DNA from: Zasmidium citrigriseum
Lineage: Eukaryota > Ascomycota > Dothideomycetes > Mycosphaerellales > Mycosphaerellaceae
Length of the DNA stretch: 64,000 bases
Reading direction: 5' to 3'
Assembly: GCA_002786025.1 (NCBI GenBank)
Contig: NHNW01000019.1
Location: 620,001-684,000, forward strand
Part shown: positions 44,416 through 56,101 of the stretch, piece after piece
Layout: each line of letters starts with the position of its first letter
Position numbering within the stretch: position 1 is the stretch's first letter
The notes under the pieces: model-generated
Database searches by the model: none
Told to the model about the DNA's origin: nothing
Seen by the model: the letters and a program-made list of their open reading frames with translations, nothing else
Program-made: the position numbers and the translations under genes

Positions 44416-45680
44416 GTCCGCGAGCGTTAGTTAGGCTCCTTTAAGATTTAATATAGTATACTTACTAAGCTCTATATTACTATAGATAATAAATATAGTC
44501 TATTCGGGCTAGCCTTATTTAACTCTCTTATAGAAGTCCTCTTCTAGTACCTTAGTTATTATATTCTAGTCTTTCGCGATTAATAGAGGATCGTAGAGAA
44601 TACTAATAACTTAAGTTTCGTACGCCTATAGCCGCTTAGAAGCCTCTCTATAGACTATATAGTCTGGATACGGCTCGTTCTTTAGATTAGTAGTATTATA
44701 AGGGGTAACGTCGTAGTTATTAAACTATAGCTCGGACGCTATAGTATTAACGGCCGCTAGGCCTATAGTTATTAGTACTTATTATAGTAGTATTTAAGAA
44801 CTTAGATAAAGGGCGAGGAGAGCCTATAGCTATATATACTAGCCTAGGTACGAATAGTATATCCTATAATAACTACGAGACCGATTTACGAATACGTTAA
44901 TACTTAACGACGGCTATAAGACCGATTACGAGTACGTTAGCGCTAGCTAGATACTATAAGATATATACCTAAGTATACTATTCCGCTAAACTAATTACTA
45001 TAGGACTACTTCTAGTTATAGGGATCTAGCCGATAGTATTATTAACTTACTAGCGTATTATAGTTATTCTAGGCCTAGAACTATATTAAATAACTATATA
45101 TTACTATTAATACGAGTAGATAAACATTATTACTACGGTTAGTAGTTACGATAGGTAATACTCTAGTCTTATACTACTACTATCGTCTATACTATAGCCG
45201 TTATTAGACTACTAGTACTATTAATAGTTACGTTCTAATAGAGGGTTATACTTAATTATTCGCTAAGAAGCTAAACTTTTAATTAGATATTTTAATATTA
45301 GATAGTAGCTAGATATAAATATATATTCGATACTACTCCGATATAGAGAGTTATAATTATAAATCTATTAAAATAAAGGAAATAGTACCGCTAGCTCTAT
45401 CTACCGTACCTCTAGATTAATCTTAACCTTTCGAGCCTCTACTACCTCTAGTATCTTTCCCCCCTCTACTAGACTTACTCTCCTTAGTATCTACTACCTT
45501 CTCTTCTCTACTAGTATTCCTCCTACTAGAACGAGTCTACCTATCTATCTACTAGCTACCTACTTAGCTAGTTAGATACCTACCTAAACGAGTCTATCTA
45601 TCTATCTATTAGCTACCTACTTAACTAGTTAGCTATTACGTCTTACTACCTTAGGTAAGACGACTACTACGTCTTAGCGT

Positions 45681-45935
45681 CTACTACTCTATACTAGCCC
45701 GTTTCGAACTATTAGCCTTAGACTTCTTAGTAGTCTTTTTTAGGGTCTATTACTCTATACTAGCCTATTTCGAACTATTAGCCTAACCCTTACTATCCTT
45801 CTTCGATATCTACTACTCTATACTAGCCCGTTTCGAACTATTAGCCTTAGACTTCTTAGTAGTCTTCTTTAGAGTCTATTACTCTATACTAGCCTATTTC
45901 GAACTATCGGCCTTAGACTTTTTAGTATTCTTCGA
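45681..45935. repeat. ~129-bp tandem duplication with ~63-bp half-units
   Basis: The block starting CTACTACTCTATACTAGCCC at 45,681 recurs at 45,810. Each copy holds two half-units sharing CTCTATACTAGCC and TTTCGAACTAT. Reading sense unknown. Confidence 0.7.
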
Positions 45936-47200
45936 TCTACGAGTATCCCTACGCCGACTATCGCCTCTATTACCGCCGTTATTATTATTATCTAGACTAG
46001 ATCTACGCCCTCTATCTATATTAGTAGGATACGGAGTACTATTACTATACTAGAATCGCCGTAACGCTCGATTATCCTCTATTCGCTCTATATACTATAG
46101 TACTTATAGTTTAATTATACTATCGATAATATAGTTCTAAGGGAGGAGGTCGTCGAGTATTAGCCTATAGTTAGCCCGCTAGGTATTACTATACCTATCT
46201 CTCTCTACCCGTATCCTATCTATACCTTAGTAATCTCGATTCGTAATAGGGATAAGATCCTAGAACTATACTCTATCGCGTATATAGTCTATATATAGCT
46301 AGCGGGTATACGACCGCTACGCCTAGTTTACCTCTATAGTCTACTATATACTAGGCGCGTATATATTATACTATATAGCTAGTTAACGAATATACTCTAA
46401 TATAGCCTCTACCTATCTATACTCTAGTAGAAATAAGGACCTAACCCTACGCGTATATACGTAATTATACGAGCTCTATCGATAGAGTTAGTACTAGGTA
46501 CCTTATACGCTACTTAAGACTCTATAAGAGAATATTTTAGGTAGTAATAGCGTCCCTCCTATAGGTATAGTAGATATACTATCTCTTAGATAGTTATATA
46601 TACCGCTTACTATACGTTAGAGATATTCTATATATATAGGCTAGTTATTACCTAGACTACTTTCTACTATAGGAGGGGTATCTAGTATATACTAGGCGAT
46701 TAGTTAGTTAGACGGCGGGTTCGAGCCTAGATCTATATAGAAAGGAGGAGGGTCTAGTACTATTAGCCTAGTAGCTAGTATTAGAGTTATATTAGAAGGG
46801 TCTCCTACTAAGTCTATCCTACTACTAAAGTTATCGTTACTTATTACTCTATACCTATAGGGACTATCCGCTCTAAATACTCTAGTATCGAATATAGGGT
46901 TAAATCTAAGGTCGAATCTAAAGTCTAACCTAGTAGGCGGAATATACGAACTACTATAGCTACTATTACGTCTAGAGTTAAGGCCGCTAAAGTAGGTAAG
47001 TAGCGTTCTATATAGGCTAGATATACTATAAATACTAGCTAAAGTAGTATCTCGACTAGGTACTCCTCTAAGGAAAGGCGAGAATCTACTAAACGAAGGC
47101 GACGATAAACTAGCTAACTAGTTAAATAAGCGGCTACCTAGTTCGTACGAATCTAGTAAAGGACGACGTCTACCTTTACGAGCTAGAGTATTTTAACTAC

Positions 47201-47640
47201 TGTTGGCGAGCAACATCACTTCCTTCAACTTAGGGGTTCCTAGCCTAATTCTGATCCGGGGAAGTGGCCTATCATCTTGTGGCGAGGGGTTTGAGATGAG
47301 ATCTCTCATAGGCAGGCAACAGACTCTTATATAACACATGCTATGTACTGAATTCGAATTGAAGCGTTCTACGAGAAGAAGATTGTGATTTTGACCCTAT
47401 TAAATTGAGAGCCTTGTGTTATCCCTTGCTTGAGCCTTGTTTTCTACCTTGATTGCCTTGCCTTGTTCTCTTGCTTTGGTCTCAGCGAGCCTTGAACTTC
47501 TCTTGTTACTCCTTGTTTGATTCCTTCCTTCAACGAGGCTATCGACAATCCTCCTTCGTAGGAGGACCTGGAAGCATCTTGGGCCTCGTGGCTAGTAAGG
47601 GAACAAGATTACTATTGTGTGGTTAGTGTTGCCCTCCCAC
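47201..47640 (+). repeat. 5' LTR
   Basis: Begins TGTTGGCGAGCAACATC and ends TTGCCCTCCCAC(A). A TATA-like CTTATATAACACATG at about 47,326-47,340 may be the promoter. Some 14-16 differences from the 3' LTR, all transitions. Confidence 0.93.
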
Positions 47641-47935
47641 ATCTTCTAGAGCCGAAGGCGGGGCTCAACTGCGAAAAATCAAGTGTTGTTTGTTGTGGAT
47701 TTGAGGCTTTGGTTGGTTTTGATCTGTTGAGGGTTTTGAGGCTTACTAGTATGCGGGATCACTAAGCTGCTGGATTTCTCCTTCGGATTTCGACCTTATC
47801 TCGGCCATTGACTAGAAACTAAACTGGAATTGGACTCCGGGAAGGCATTGACACCTTCTGGATTGCCTGGACATTTGCGGAAACTGGAACTAGGCCGAAG
47901 ATAGCGAGGAATCGAAGGAATTCTGGACTTGGTGA

Positions 47936-47963
47936 TTTCCTAGCCCATGGGCTGAGAAATCTA
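47936..47963. repeat. Palindrome copy 1 (TAGCCCATGGGCT core)
   Basis: GATTTCCTAGCCCATGGGCT followed by GAGAAATC is a near-perfect 28-nt palindrome, in the leader before gag. One of four copies in this element. Confidence 0.65.
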
Positions 47964-48233
47964 TTAGCAAGAAGAACTGCCATTTCGCCAAGGATTTTGC
48001 GACGAGCACGTGTTTCTGGAGGTTTGGGCGAGCTCGACATTCTCAGGTGAGAAAATCTTCCGAAGAGGGCATTGCTTTGACCCCGACAATTGCCCTACCT
48101 ACGAGGATTCTACCTAGCTAGCAACGAGCCCGCAACTTCCCGCTCTAAGCTTAGGATTGAGCAGGGAGAAGCTACTAACATTAATTACGACTACCTTTTT
48201 GGATTGATTGATTCCTATTCTGGAACTGGAGCT

Positions 48234-51200
48234 ATGGATGATGCTAGGGTTGCTTAGGGGGAGGTTTCTGCCTATGCTCCGAGTAGCTAACCAATTCCTA
48301 TGGAGCTAGCATTTCGAACCATACGAGATCCGCTACACCCTGCTAGGGTTGTAAGCGAATCGAGTAATACAGATGCCTTTGCAGCTAATAATGCGGGAGA
48401 AGGCAGTAGCGGGTTAGGTGCGAAGGCCTAAGGCAAACGACCCCTTGTAGATATTAATCCTGAGCCATCTGCTGCCGAATCCAGAATCGAGAAGGACAAG
48501 GCATTAGCGAGGCTGCAAGCAATAGAAGAGATAATGCAACTTGTTACTACTCTCGGAGGAAGAAGATAGCCAGCTCCCGGAGGGACAGAGAATCTAATGT
48601 TCGATAGGAGTAAGGCAACTACTTTCCTCGAAAGATTTGAGGCGCTAATTAAAGAATATGCGCCATTGGAAAATGATGAAGGCAAGTTAAAGAGGTTTGC
48701 TCGGAACTGCGACACGTACACGCGAGATACAGTAAAGACAATCGCTAGATTCGAGGAAGGAAACTATTAGGAGTTCCGGAAGAACTTCCTACAGGAGTAC
48801 TTCGGCAGAGACAGCATTGCTTAAACGAGCACAGTTAAGTATCTAGGCAAGTTTTGTAAGAAGTCATTGCCTATTAAATCTAATCCTGCTAAATACTGTA
48901 GATAGTTTAGAGCAATCTGTAACAAATTGCCGGAAGGAGAGCTTTCTCCGAATCAGAAGAGCAGGTTGTTCCTAAAAGGTTTGCTAGTTAGTATTGCGAA
49001 GAAGGTCTACACACGACTTAAGATCTCACCTAGCAATCCAGCGAGTTATTAGAGGTTCGAGAAGATCTATACTGAAGCTTAGAAGTTAATTCGTGGACAA
49101 GAAGGGGTAAGACAAGTGTATAGGCCAGAGCCAATTGTTGACAGGGTGCAAGGCATTGTGGATTCGCAGAAGAAGAGGGTGACAGGTTAGAAGACTTCGC
49201 CCTTTGCCGTCAAATTACAAGACAAGTACCTTGCGAAGGATAGGCAAGATGCGATTAAGGAGCAGATTAAGCAGATGGGTTAGAGACTAGAGCAAATAAC
49301 CCTAAACTTCGGAAAGGGGCTCGCATTTACAGAGAAGGTTGCGAATGTAGTAAACCCCTCGATGGTTCAGCCTATTAATACGGATTAGGCGAGAAGAGAA
49401 GAGTTATTGCGGGAATGGAACAGCTTTGCTGCTTAGAATGGGGCAAATGGAAGTGAAGGGTACAAGGGGAAGAAGAGGGACATTCTAGATCACATGCAGG
49501 GAGTCTGTTAGCTCTACGGTAACAAGAATCATTTTGCTAGAGAATGTAGCGAGTATAGCTTCCTAGAGCATTCGAAGCAATGCCATTAGGAGAAGGGAAG
49601 ATGGTATACTAGAGGGCCTAACAGTCTAAACAAGGAAGTGATTCGCTTCACATGGGATACGAACTACCTAAAGCTAAAGTATATCATTCCTGTGTTGGAA
49701 AGCAAGACTAGAAAGCGAGTGTTTTAGTATAGCGGAAGCCTAATGCTAGACAAGTTGAAGGAATGGGGATGGGAGAGAGGAGATATAAGCAATGTTGCAG
49801 AATCTTCGAAGGATGCCTAGGCACGAGGAACTTTAGCTTCTCTGCAAAGGGATAGCTACCTAGATAAGGAAGAGTTTATTATTGCGCTTAAGGATTTGCA
49901 GCATGAAGATTAGGGAGCAAGAGTTTTGGCTGTTAATAAGATTCCTGCGGATGAAGGAAGAGGGGAACCTATTAGGACTATAATGCCTGCGAGGATGCCA
50001 TTGCATAAAGGGAAGTAGAAGGCTGTTAATCCATTAAAGCCGAACTAGCGAGAGAATCGAGTTGACAAGCTAGGTAATTATCCGAAGGTGATCCTTAAGA
50101 ACAATCGCAGGAAGCAAGCTAAGAAGGAGAGGTTAGATAAAGCAATGGAGGAAGAGAGGGAAAGGATTAATGCAGTGAGGCGGCAACATGATAAGGCGTT
50201 AAGAGCGGAGTCTTCGAAGCAAGGAGCTTCCTAGTCTTAGTCTCAATCTTAGACTCAAGGGCGTAATTAAGATAAAGATGAGGAAATGGAGGATAAGGGA
50301 ATCTTGTTCTCGGAAGGATTGAGTAAAGAATTAAGGGTTGAACCTAAACTTGGGCCGAGACCTATTAATCCCCCGAACAAGAAGAAGCCGAAGACTGTTG
50401 GATTAAAAGGATATGGGAAGGAGTATGGGTTTAGGGAACAAGCTACTACGAATCAACTAAAAGGGGTCTCTAAGGTTGATCTCTTCTAGACAGACTTCCT
50501 GTTAAGCCTACCTGTCTCGGTAGGTGGCCACAATGTTAAGAATTTGTTGCTTTACAGCAAGGATTTCTAGCGAGTAGTTTACTAGAGGATTTAGAACACG
50601 GAAGCATTTAGGGAGGCATTGAGATTCTAGAGAGCGTATTAGAGAAAGCAGATAGGAACGATGAAAGGATCGAGCTTATTCTGCTTCCAAGCCACATGCA
50701 AGTATCTACGGGAGTTGGATAAGGAGGTGGAACTAGGCATTCCTCTCGAGGAAAGCACTCATCACGAAGAAGCCGAAGAAATCTTGCAAGGGATAAGCGT
50801 AATGGAATGGTAGGCGAAGGCTAAAAGGGAGCAAGCAGTTGTAATTAGAAGTGGATTCTCCGCATAGGGAGGACAGATGGGAAGATGCATGAAGGCAGGT
50901 AATCAACTTCCGAACTAGACAACTTGTCGACTTGTCGAATACGATAGCAAGTTACCTACGCTACCTACTAGAATAAAGAAGGGAAGAGTTAATGAGGAAT
51001 ATAACCTTTCTGCGGTGAAGCAGACATATGCTCTTATTCCAAGCCCATAGGTAATTGTGAAGCTAGGAGTAGGCAAGAAGTATTGCTTTAGAGGATTGAT
51101 TAATGAAGGGAGTAAGGTATGTTTGATAAGTTAAACAGTGTTGCGAAATGCAGGATTGCCTATGTAGCCTGTGTCGAACATGACTATACAAGGGCTCGGA

Positions 51201-54200
51201 GGGATTACGGTTTTCAAGGGAGTAAGTAAGAATGTCTTGGTGGATGTTTTTAGAGTTACCTGCTACATGGATTTCTTTGTTACGGATTAACCTGGAATGC
51301 CCTTAATTCTCGGGAGGCTATAGACTATAAAGACTCGACTTCTTACGAAGAATTGTGATAATGGAAGCTAGGAAGGAACTATTGCGAATGAGAATGGCAA
51401 GACTATAACCTTCTTAGCTAGAAATGATCGAACGGCATGCTAAACGATGGAAGAAGTACTCGAGAAGACAGGTGGTAGGAACTTTACTAGCGTAAGGATC
51501 GGAAGGGGATATGCAGCTAGGTTTGTTGGGCCTTCTATCTACCTAGACATTACATGGGAGGTAGAAGGGGTTCCGAGAGTTCATGAAGATGAGGAGATTA
51601 TTACGGGGTGCATAGTTGAGCTGGATCCTGAGGATAAGGAAGATAATAGGGTTTGTTAGCCCGCGGGCTAGGAAATCCCTAGAGGCAAGTTTGCCGAGGC
51701 AAATCAATATCACGCGTTCCTATCGGTTTTAGAGGATCGCATTCTTAGCTAGGATCGTTAACTAAGCACGATTTATAGGCAGGGACTTATTAACAATGTC
51801 GTGAATGCCGAGAAACGCAAGAAAGGGTGGTCATTGCCCGGATTCCCGGGAGTGTATTCGTTGTTCAGACTGGATTTTCCTGGAGCCTTTACTCTCTACA
51901 AAAGGAAGGCTGACAAGATACGACCTGTCGATGCGGATGTGTCCATAACGAAGAGCTATTCGCTATAGGTGAACATTCATTAGAAGAAGGAGATGTTGGC
52001 GAAGGAAGCGAAGTTGCTAGAGGGAACTAGGCCATTTGATGGGAAGTATTTGATTAAGAAGTTCTCGGAAATTGCGCGAGGAAGCAGGTTAACTAAGCAG
52101 AGATTGAAAGATTTGAAGGTTGGGATGGATCTGAAGGAGGGAGAATAGAAGTTGTTCACGGAGATGCTCTACAACAGGGAGAAGGTTCTCGCATAGGACT
52201 TTACTTACATTGGGAGAGTGAAACCGGAAGTTGCTCGACCTTAGCCAATTGCTACTGTTCCGCATGAACTATAGCAGCATCCTGGATTCAAACTACACCC
52301 GAGTTTGAAGGCAATTGTTAAAGAGATGTTGCGCTAAAGGCTAAAGAATAGGGTGATTAAGCCATGTTACGGAGCTTACCGGAATCCATGGTTCCTTATG
52401 AAGAAGAATGTAAACAAGAAGAAGGTTGTAGATCCAAAGAAGAAGAAGCAGCCCTAGGATAACTACCGGCTTATCAATACAGCAACTAAGATTAATCGAG
52501 TTACTATGCGGGATAGGTATTTGCCACCTAAGACCGATAGATTCTCCGAGGATTTTGCTAGATGCAGAGTTTTCACCCTTGCTAATCTGTTCTTAGGATA
52601 TAATTAGTTCGGCCTATGCATTTGCTACAGAGATTTGACTGGATTCTCTACACCTCTTGGAATGTATAGGATGACAACACTTCCTTAGGGAGCAACGAAT
52701 TCTGTAGGTTAGTGCTGCAGGATTATGGATGTGATTCTTCTCGATCACATTTCTTATCGATGCAAGCCATTCGTGGATAATGTTCCTATTAAAGGGCCGA
52801 AGACAGACTACGAGGGTAAGGAGATTGAACCTAGAATGCGAAGGTTTGTTGTTAAGCACATTATGTGGATGGATGAAGTGTTAGCGGATATAGAGAGGGC
52901 AGGGCTAACAATCAATGGGGGGAAAACTTACTTCCTCGCAACAGAGATGGATGTTGTGGGATACGTTATGAATTAGGAAGGAAGGAAGCCGAATCCCCAT
53001 TAAGTAGAGAAGATCCTCGAGTGGCTAGAGCCGAAGAATGTCTCGGAAGTAAGAGGTTTTGTGGGAGTGTGCACCTACTTCAGATTCTTCATTAAGAAGT
53101 TTGCTATTGAGGCGAATCCTCTCTTCAAGTTAATAAGGAAGAATGCTACATTCCTATAGGGAAAGGATTAGAAGAAGGCGAAGAATGTGCTTACGGCTGC
53201 TCTAACGAGTACACCCGCATTAAAGACTGTAGATTACTCGGATAATGTAGGGGATATTATTATAGCAGTAGATGCATGCCTACAAGGATAGGGAGTAGTG
53301 TTGATACAGATGGAAGGGGAAGTTCGGAAGATCTGCAGGTATAAGAGTAGACTATAGAATCCTTCGGAGGGAAGGAATAATACGGGAAAGCTAGAATGCC
53401 TTGCGATTGTGAAGGCATTAAAGAAGTTAAAGCCTTGGCTGTTTGGGGTGTTCTTCTTTATTAAGACGGATGCGAAGACTCTAGTTCATTAATTGAACAG
53501 GCTAGCCTCGGATTTGCCGAACTCTTCGATAGCAAGATAGGTGGCTTAGATTCGATTGTTTACCTTTGAGGTGAGGCATGTGCCTAGGAAGAAGAATTCT
53601 GCTACAGATGGGTTGTTAAGGAAGCCTCTAACTACGGAGGAAGTAAGGGAGATGGAAGAAGAGCAAGATATTAAGGAGTTTGTAGATGCATCTTTGTTCT
53701 TCGCTGGAAGGAGAAGAGTTAAAGAAGTTGATAATAAGGGTAATATCTTAGATAAGGGGGATGTTCTAGATGATTCGTATAGCGAAGAGCATTAGCAGCT
53801 TGCCTTTATTATCACGAAGATGAGGAGACCCCCGGGAATAAGCAGGTCAAGATATCGGAGTCTACAGAAGCAAGCGAGGAAGTATGTTGTAAAGGGGAAG
53901 AAGTTGTAGAGGCAGACGAAGCTAAATAGCCTATTGCAGAGGGTTATCGATAATGTAGATGCGAGGAAGGTAATTGTGCATGCAATGTATAAAGAAGGGG
54001 GACACCGAGGACCAGAAGCAACGTTTTAGAAGGTTGCTACTCGATACTAGTAGGAAGGCTTATAGTTAGAAGTCTCCTAGCATTGTCGATCTTGCGCAGA
54101 ATGCAACTTCTAGAATAGATCGAAGCGAGCAACTAAGTTGCATCCGAGTTACCTACAAGTTGTTAGAAGGAAGTGGGTAGCAGATCCTGTACATGTAGAT

Positions 54201-55799
54201 GGGAAGGGATGCATTATAATAGCGAGGGAGACATTCTGTGGCTAGGTGGAAGGAAAGACTAGAGATTGTGCTGCGAAGGAGTTAACAGCATTCCAGATTA
54301 CGGACTTCCTTTATTAAGAAGTAATGTGTAGGTATAGGGTGCCTAAGGAAATTATTCTTAATAGATTAAGGCAGCATAAGGGGGAAGTTAAGAAGTTGTT
54401 GCTTAGCATAGGTGTAAGAAGGATCAAGATCTTAGCCTACAATGCAAGAGCAAATAGGCATATCGAAGTTAGGCATAGGCCAATTTTAGATGTATTGTCG
54501 AAGTTGACAGGGGGAATAGGGAAAGGGTGGAGGAAATAGGTTCATCCATTACTCTAGGCCGATCGAACAACAGTAAGCTCGCTTACAAACAAGACTCCTA
54601 CGGAACTGTTTCTGGCTTTCACGACAATCTTGCCTATTAAGGCTAAATACCCGAGCTTTAGGAACTACGATTAGGGAGAAGTAAAGGATCGAGCAACGTT
54701 GTTACAGTACAGAGCGATGCAGCTAGAGAGAGTTAAGGGTAAGAAGGAAGAATTAATTAGCAGAATGAAAAGATTGCGAGCTAAGGCGAAGGATTACTAC
54801 GATAAGAGGAACAATACATTATTCGAGAGGTTCAAGAAGGGTAATCTTGTTGTGGTTTATAGGGATGATCTAAAGATGTCTCGATCGCACAAGCTTACAT
54901 ATCGATGGAGAGGGCCATATCGTATTCGGAAAGTAAAGGAAGCAACTGTAACCTACCTGCTCGAGGAACTGGATAGCACTACATTGATAGGAACGACCTT
55001 TACTTAGGAAAGGCTGAAACGAGTTCTTCCCTTCCGCGAACGCGGTATTAAGGGAGAGTATAGCGGAATGGTTTCTAATGGAGAAGAAGCTAACGATAAG
55101 GAATCTAAAGAAGAAGAAGTTGATGCAGAAGGGGTTAAGGAGGATAAGCCTGTTGCGAGAAGAACGAGGGGGAGAGGAAATTTTAAAGGGGAATTTGTCC
55201 GAGATGGGGTGGTGGCTAAAGGGCCGCAGGAATCAGAGCGGGAAAGGGAGTTAAAAGCGAGGTTGGGTTTGATGGTGAGAGAAGCAGGGAAGACTTTAAT
55301 CGGTTAGAGGATGAAGGAAATAGAAGAAGCAGGAAAGGAGGAAGGCGAGAAGGAGGAAGTTGTTGCTACGAGGCGAGTCTTACGTGCGGCTGCGATGTTG
55401 CGAGAAGATTAATTGCCTTCGTTTAAGGAATTAATGGAAGATCTAAATAGGGGAGATTTACAGGGACTAGATGGATTAAAGCAGTAGATATAGGAATTGG
55501 TAGGAGAGGAAGAGGAGGATGATAATAGTAAGGAGGAGTATTTTGAGGGTAATGTTAGGTGGGAAGATTAGGAAGTGTTCCAGGATGATGCCCTATCGGC
55601 ACCCTAGTAGATAGAGAAGAGTCATGCTATCGCAGGGGGAGCTCTACCCTACGGAGTGAAGAAGATGCTTTTCGAGGAAGCTATAGATCATGCCTGTAAC
55701 GAGAAGGAACCAGAGAAAGCAAAACCTTCCTAGGAAATGAACCCTAACCTCCTAAAGAGCATAAGAGCCCGCGGTATCGCACCATTTCGAAGGCCATGA
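48234..55799 (+). pseudogene. gag-pol polyprotein of the LTR element, broken by RIP-type stops
   Basis: One frame from the ATG at 48,234 to a TGA at 55,797-55,799 (about 2,521 codons), interrupted by many stops that are mainly TAG, some TAA, as expected from CAG, TGG and CAA under CpA-to-TpA change. In order: gag (48.3-50.5 kb) with a CCHC knuckle near 49,507 whose second Cys reads Tyr; an aspartic-protease-like region near 51,040-51,200 (LINEGSKVCLIS, where the catalytic Asp reads Asn); reverse transcriptase about 52.3-53.0 kb; RNase H about 53.2-53.5 kb; HVPRKKNSATDGL at 53.6 kb; integrase about 53.98-54.65 kb with an HHCC region and AYNARANRHIE; then a GPY/F-like module (WRGPYRIRKV) near 54.9 kb. 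Not functional as it stands. Confidence 0.88.
51655..51677. repeat. Palindrome copy 2 (TAGCCCGCGGGCTA core)
   Basis: GTTAGCCCGCGGGCTAGGAA followed by ATC. Lies between the protease-like region and reverse transcriptase, inside the polyprotein frame. Confidence 0.65.
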
Positions 55800-55915
55800 C
55801 TTACTGGATACCTCTACACGATTAACAACACTCATTTACGAACGAAGAACTTCCTTTCTGTAAAAGAGAAACGATTCTAGATCGATTGTATGCCTTATTT
55901 CCCGAATTGCCATTT

Positions 55916-55940
55916 ATTAGCCCACGGGCTAGGAAATGGT
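55916..55940. repeat. Palindrome copy 3 (TAGCCCACGGGCTA core)
   Basis: ATTAGCCCACGGGCTAGGAA followed by ATGG, with CCATTT before it, so the outer bases also pair. Lies between the end of pol and the second ORF. Confidence 0.65.
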
Positions 55941-56101
55941 TTACCTTCACGTTTCTCACATCACCTGGATATTTCGACGCCCTGTTTGCACACATTGCTT
56001 TCACGGATCGGCTTTGTATTAAAAGGAATCACATGCGAGGAACTAGCACGTACTAAGGTGAATCTGGAATATTATATGCCGCATATAATGCTAAATCGAC
56101 A

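Larger units (their letters stand above)
37690..47200. repeat. RIP-saturated repeat block, left part
   Basis: From about 37,800 the sequence changes sharply to DNA built almost only of TA-rich steps plus CpG. Scanning line by line, CA and TG dinucleotides are nearly absent (single cases near 38,633, 39,998, 42,700 and 45,124), while CG remains common. That is the end state of CpA-to-TpA repeat-induced point mutation on both strands. All frames are broken, mostly by TAG and TAA. Within it I can read a dead DUF6589 gene and several tandem repeats (separate entries). The rest (about 41.1-47.2 kb) gives no recognisable protein on either strand. Confidence 0.88.

Noticed and set aside
47201..47640. 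LTR considered as a solo LTR or a promoter of a host gene
   Set aside because: A matching second copy, the target-site duplication and internal gag-pol show it belongs to a complete element.
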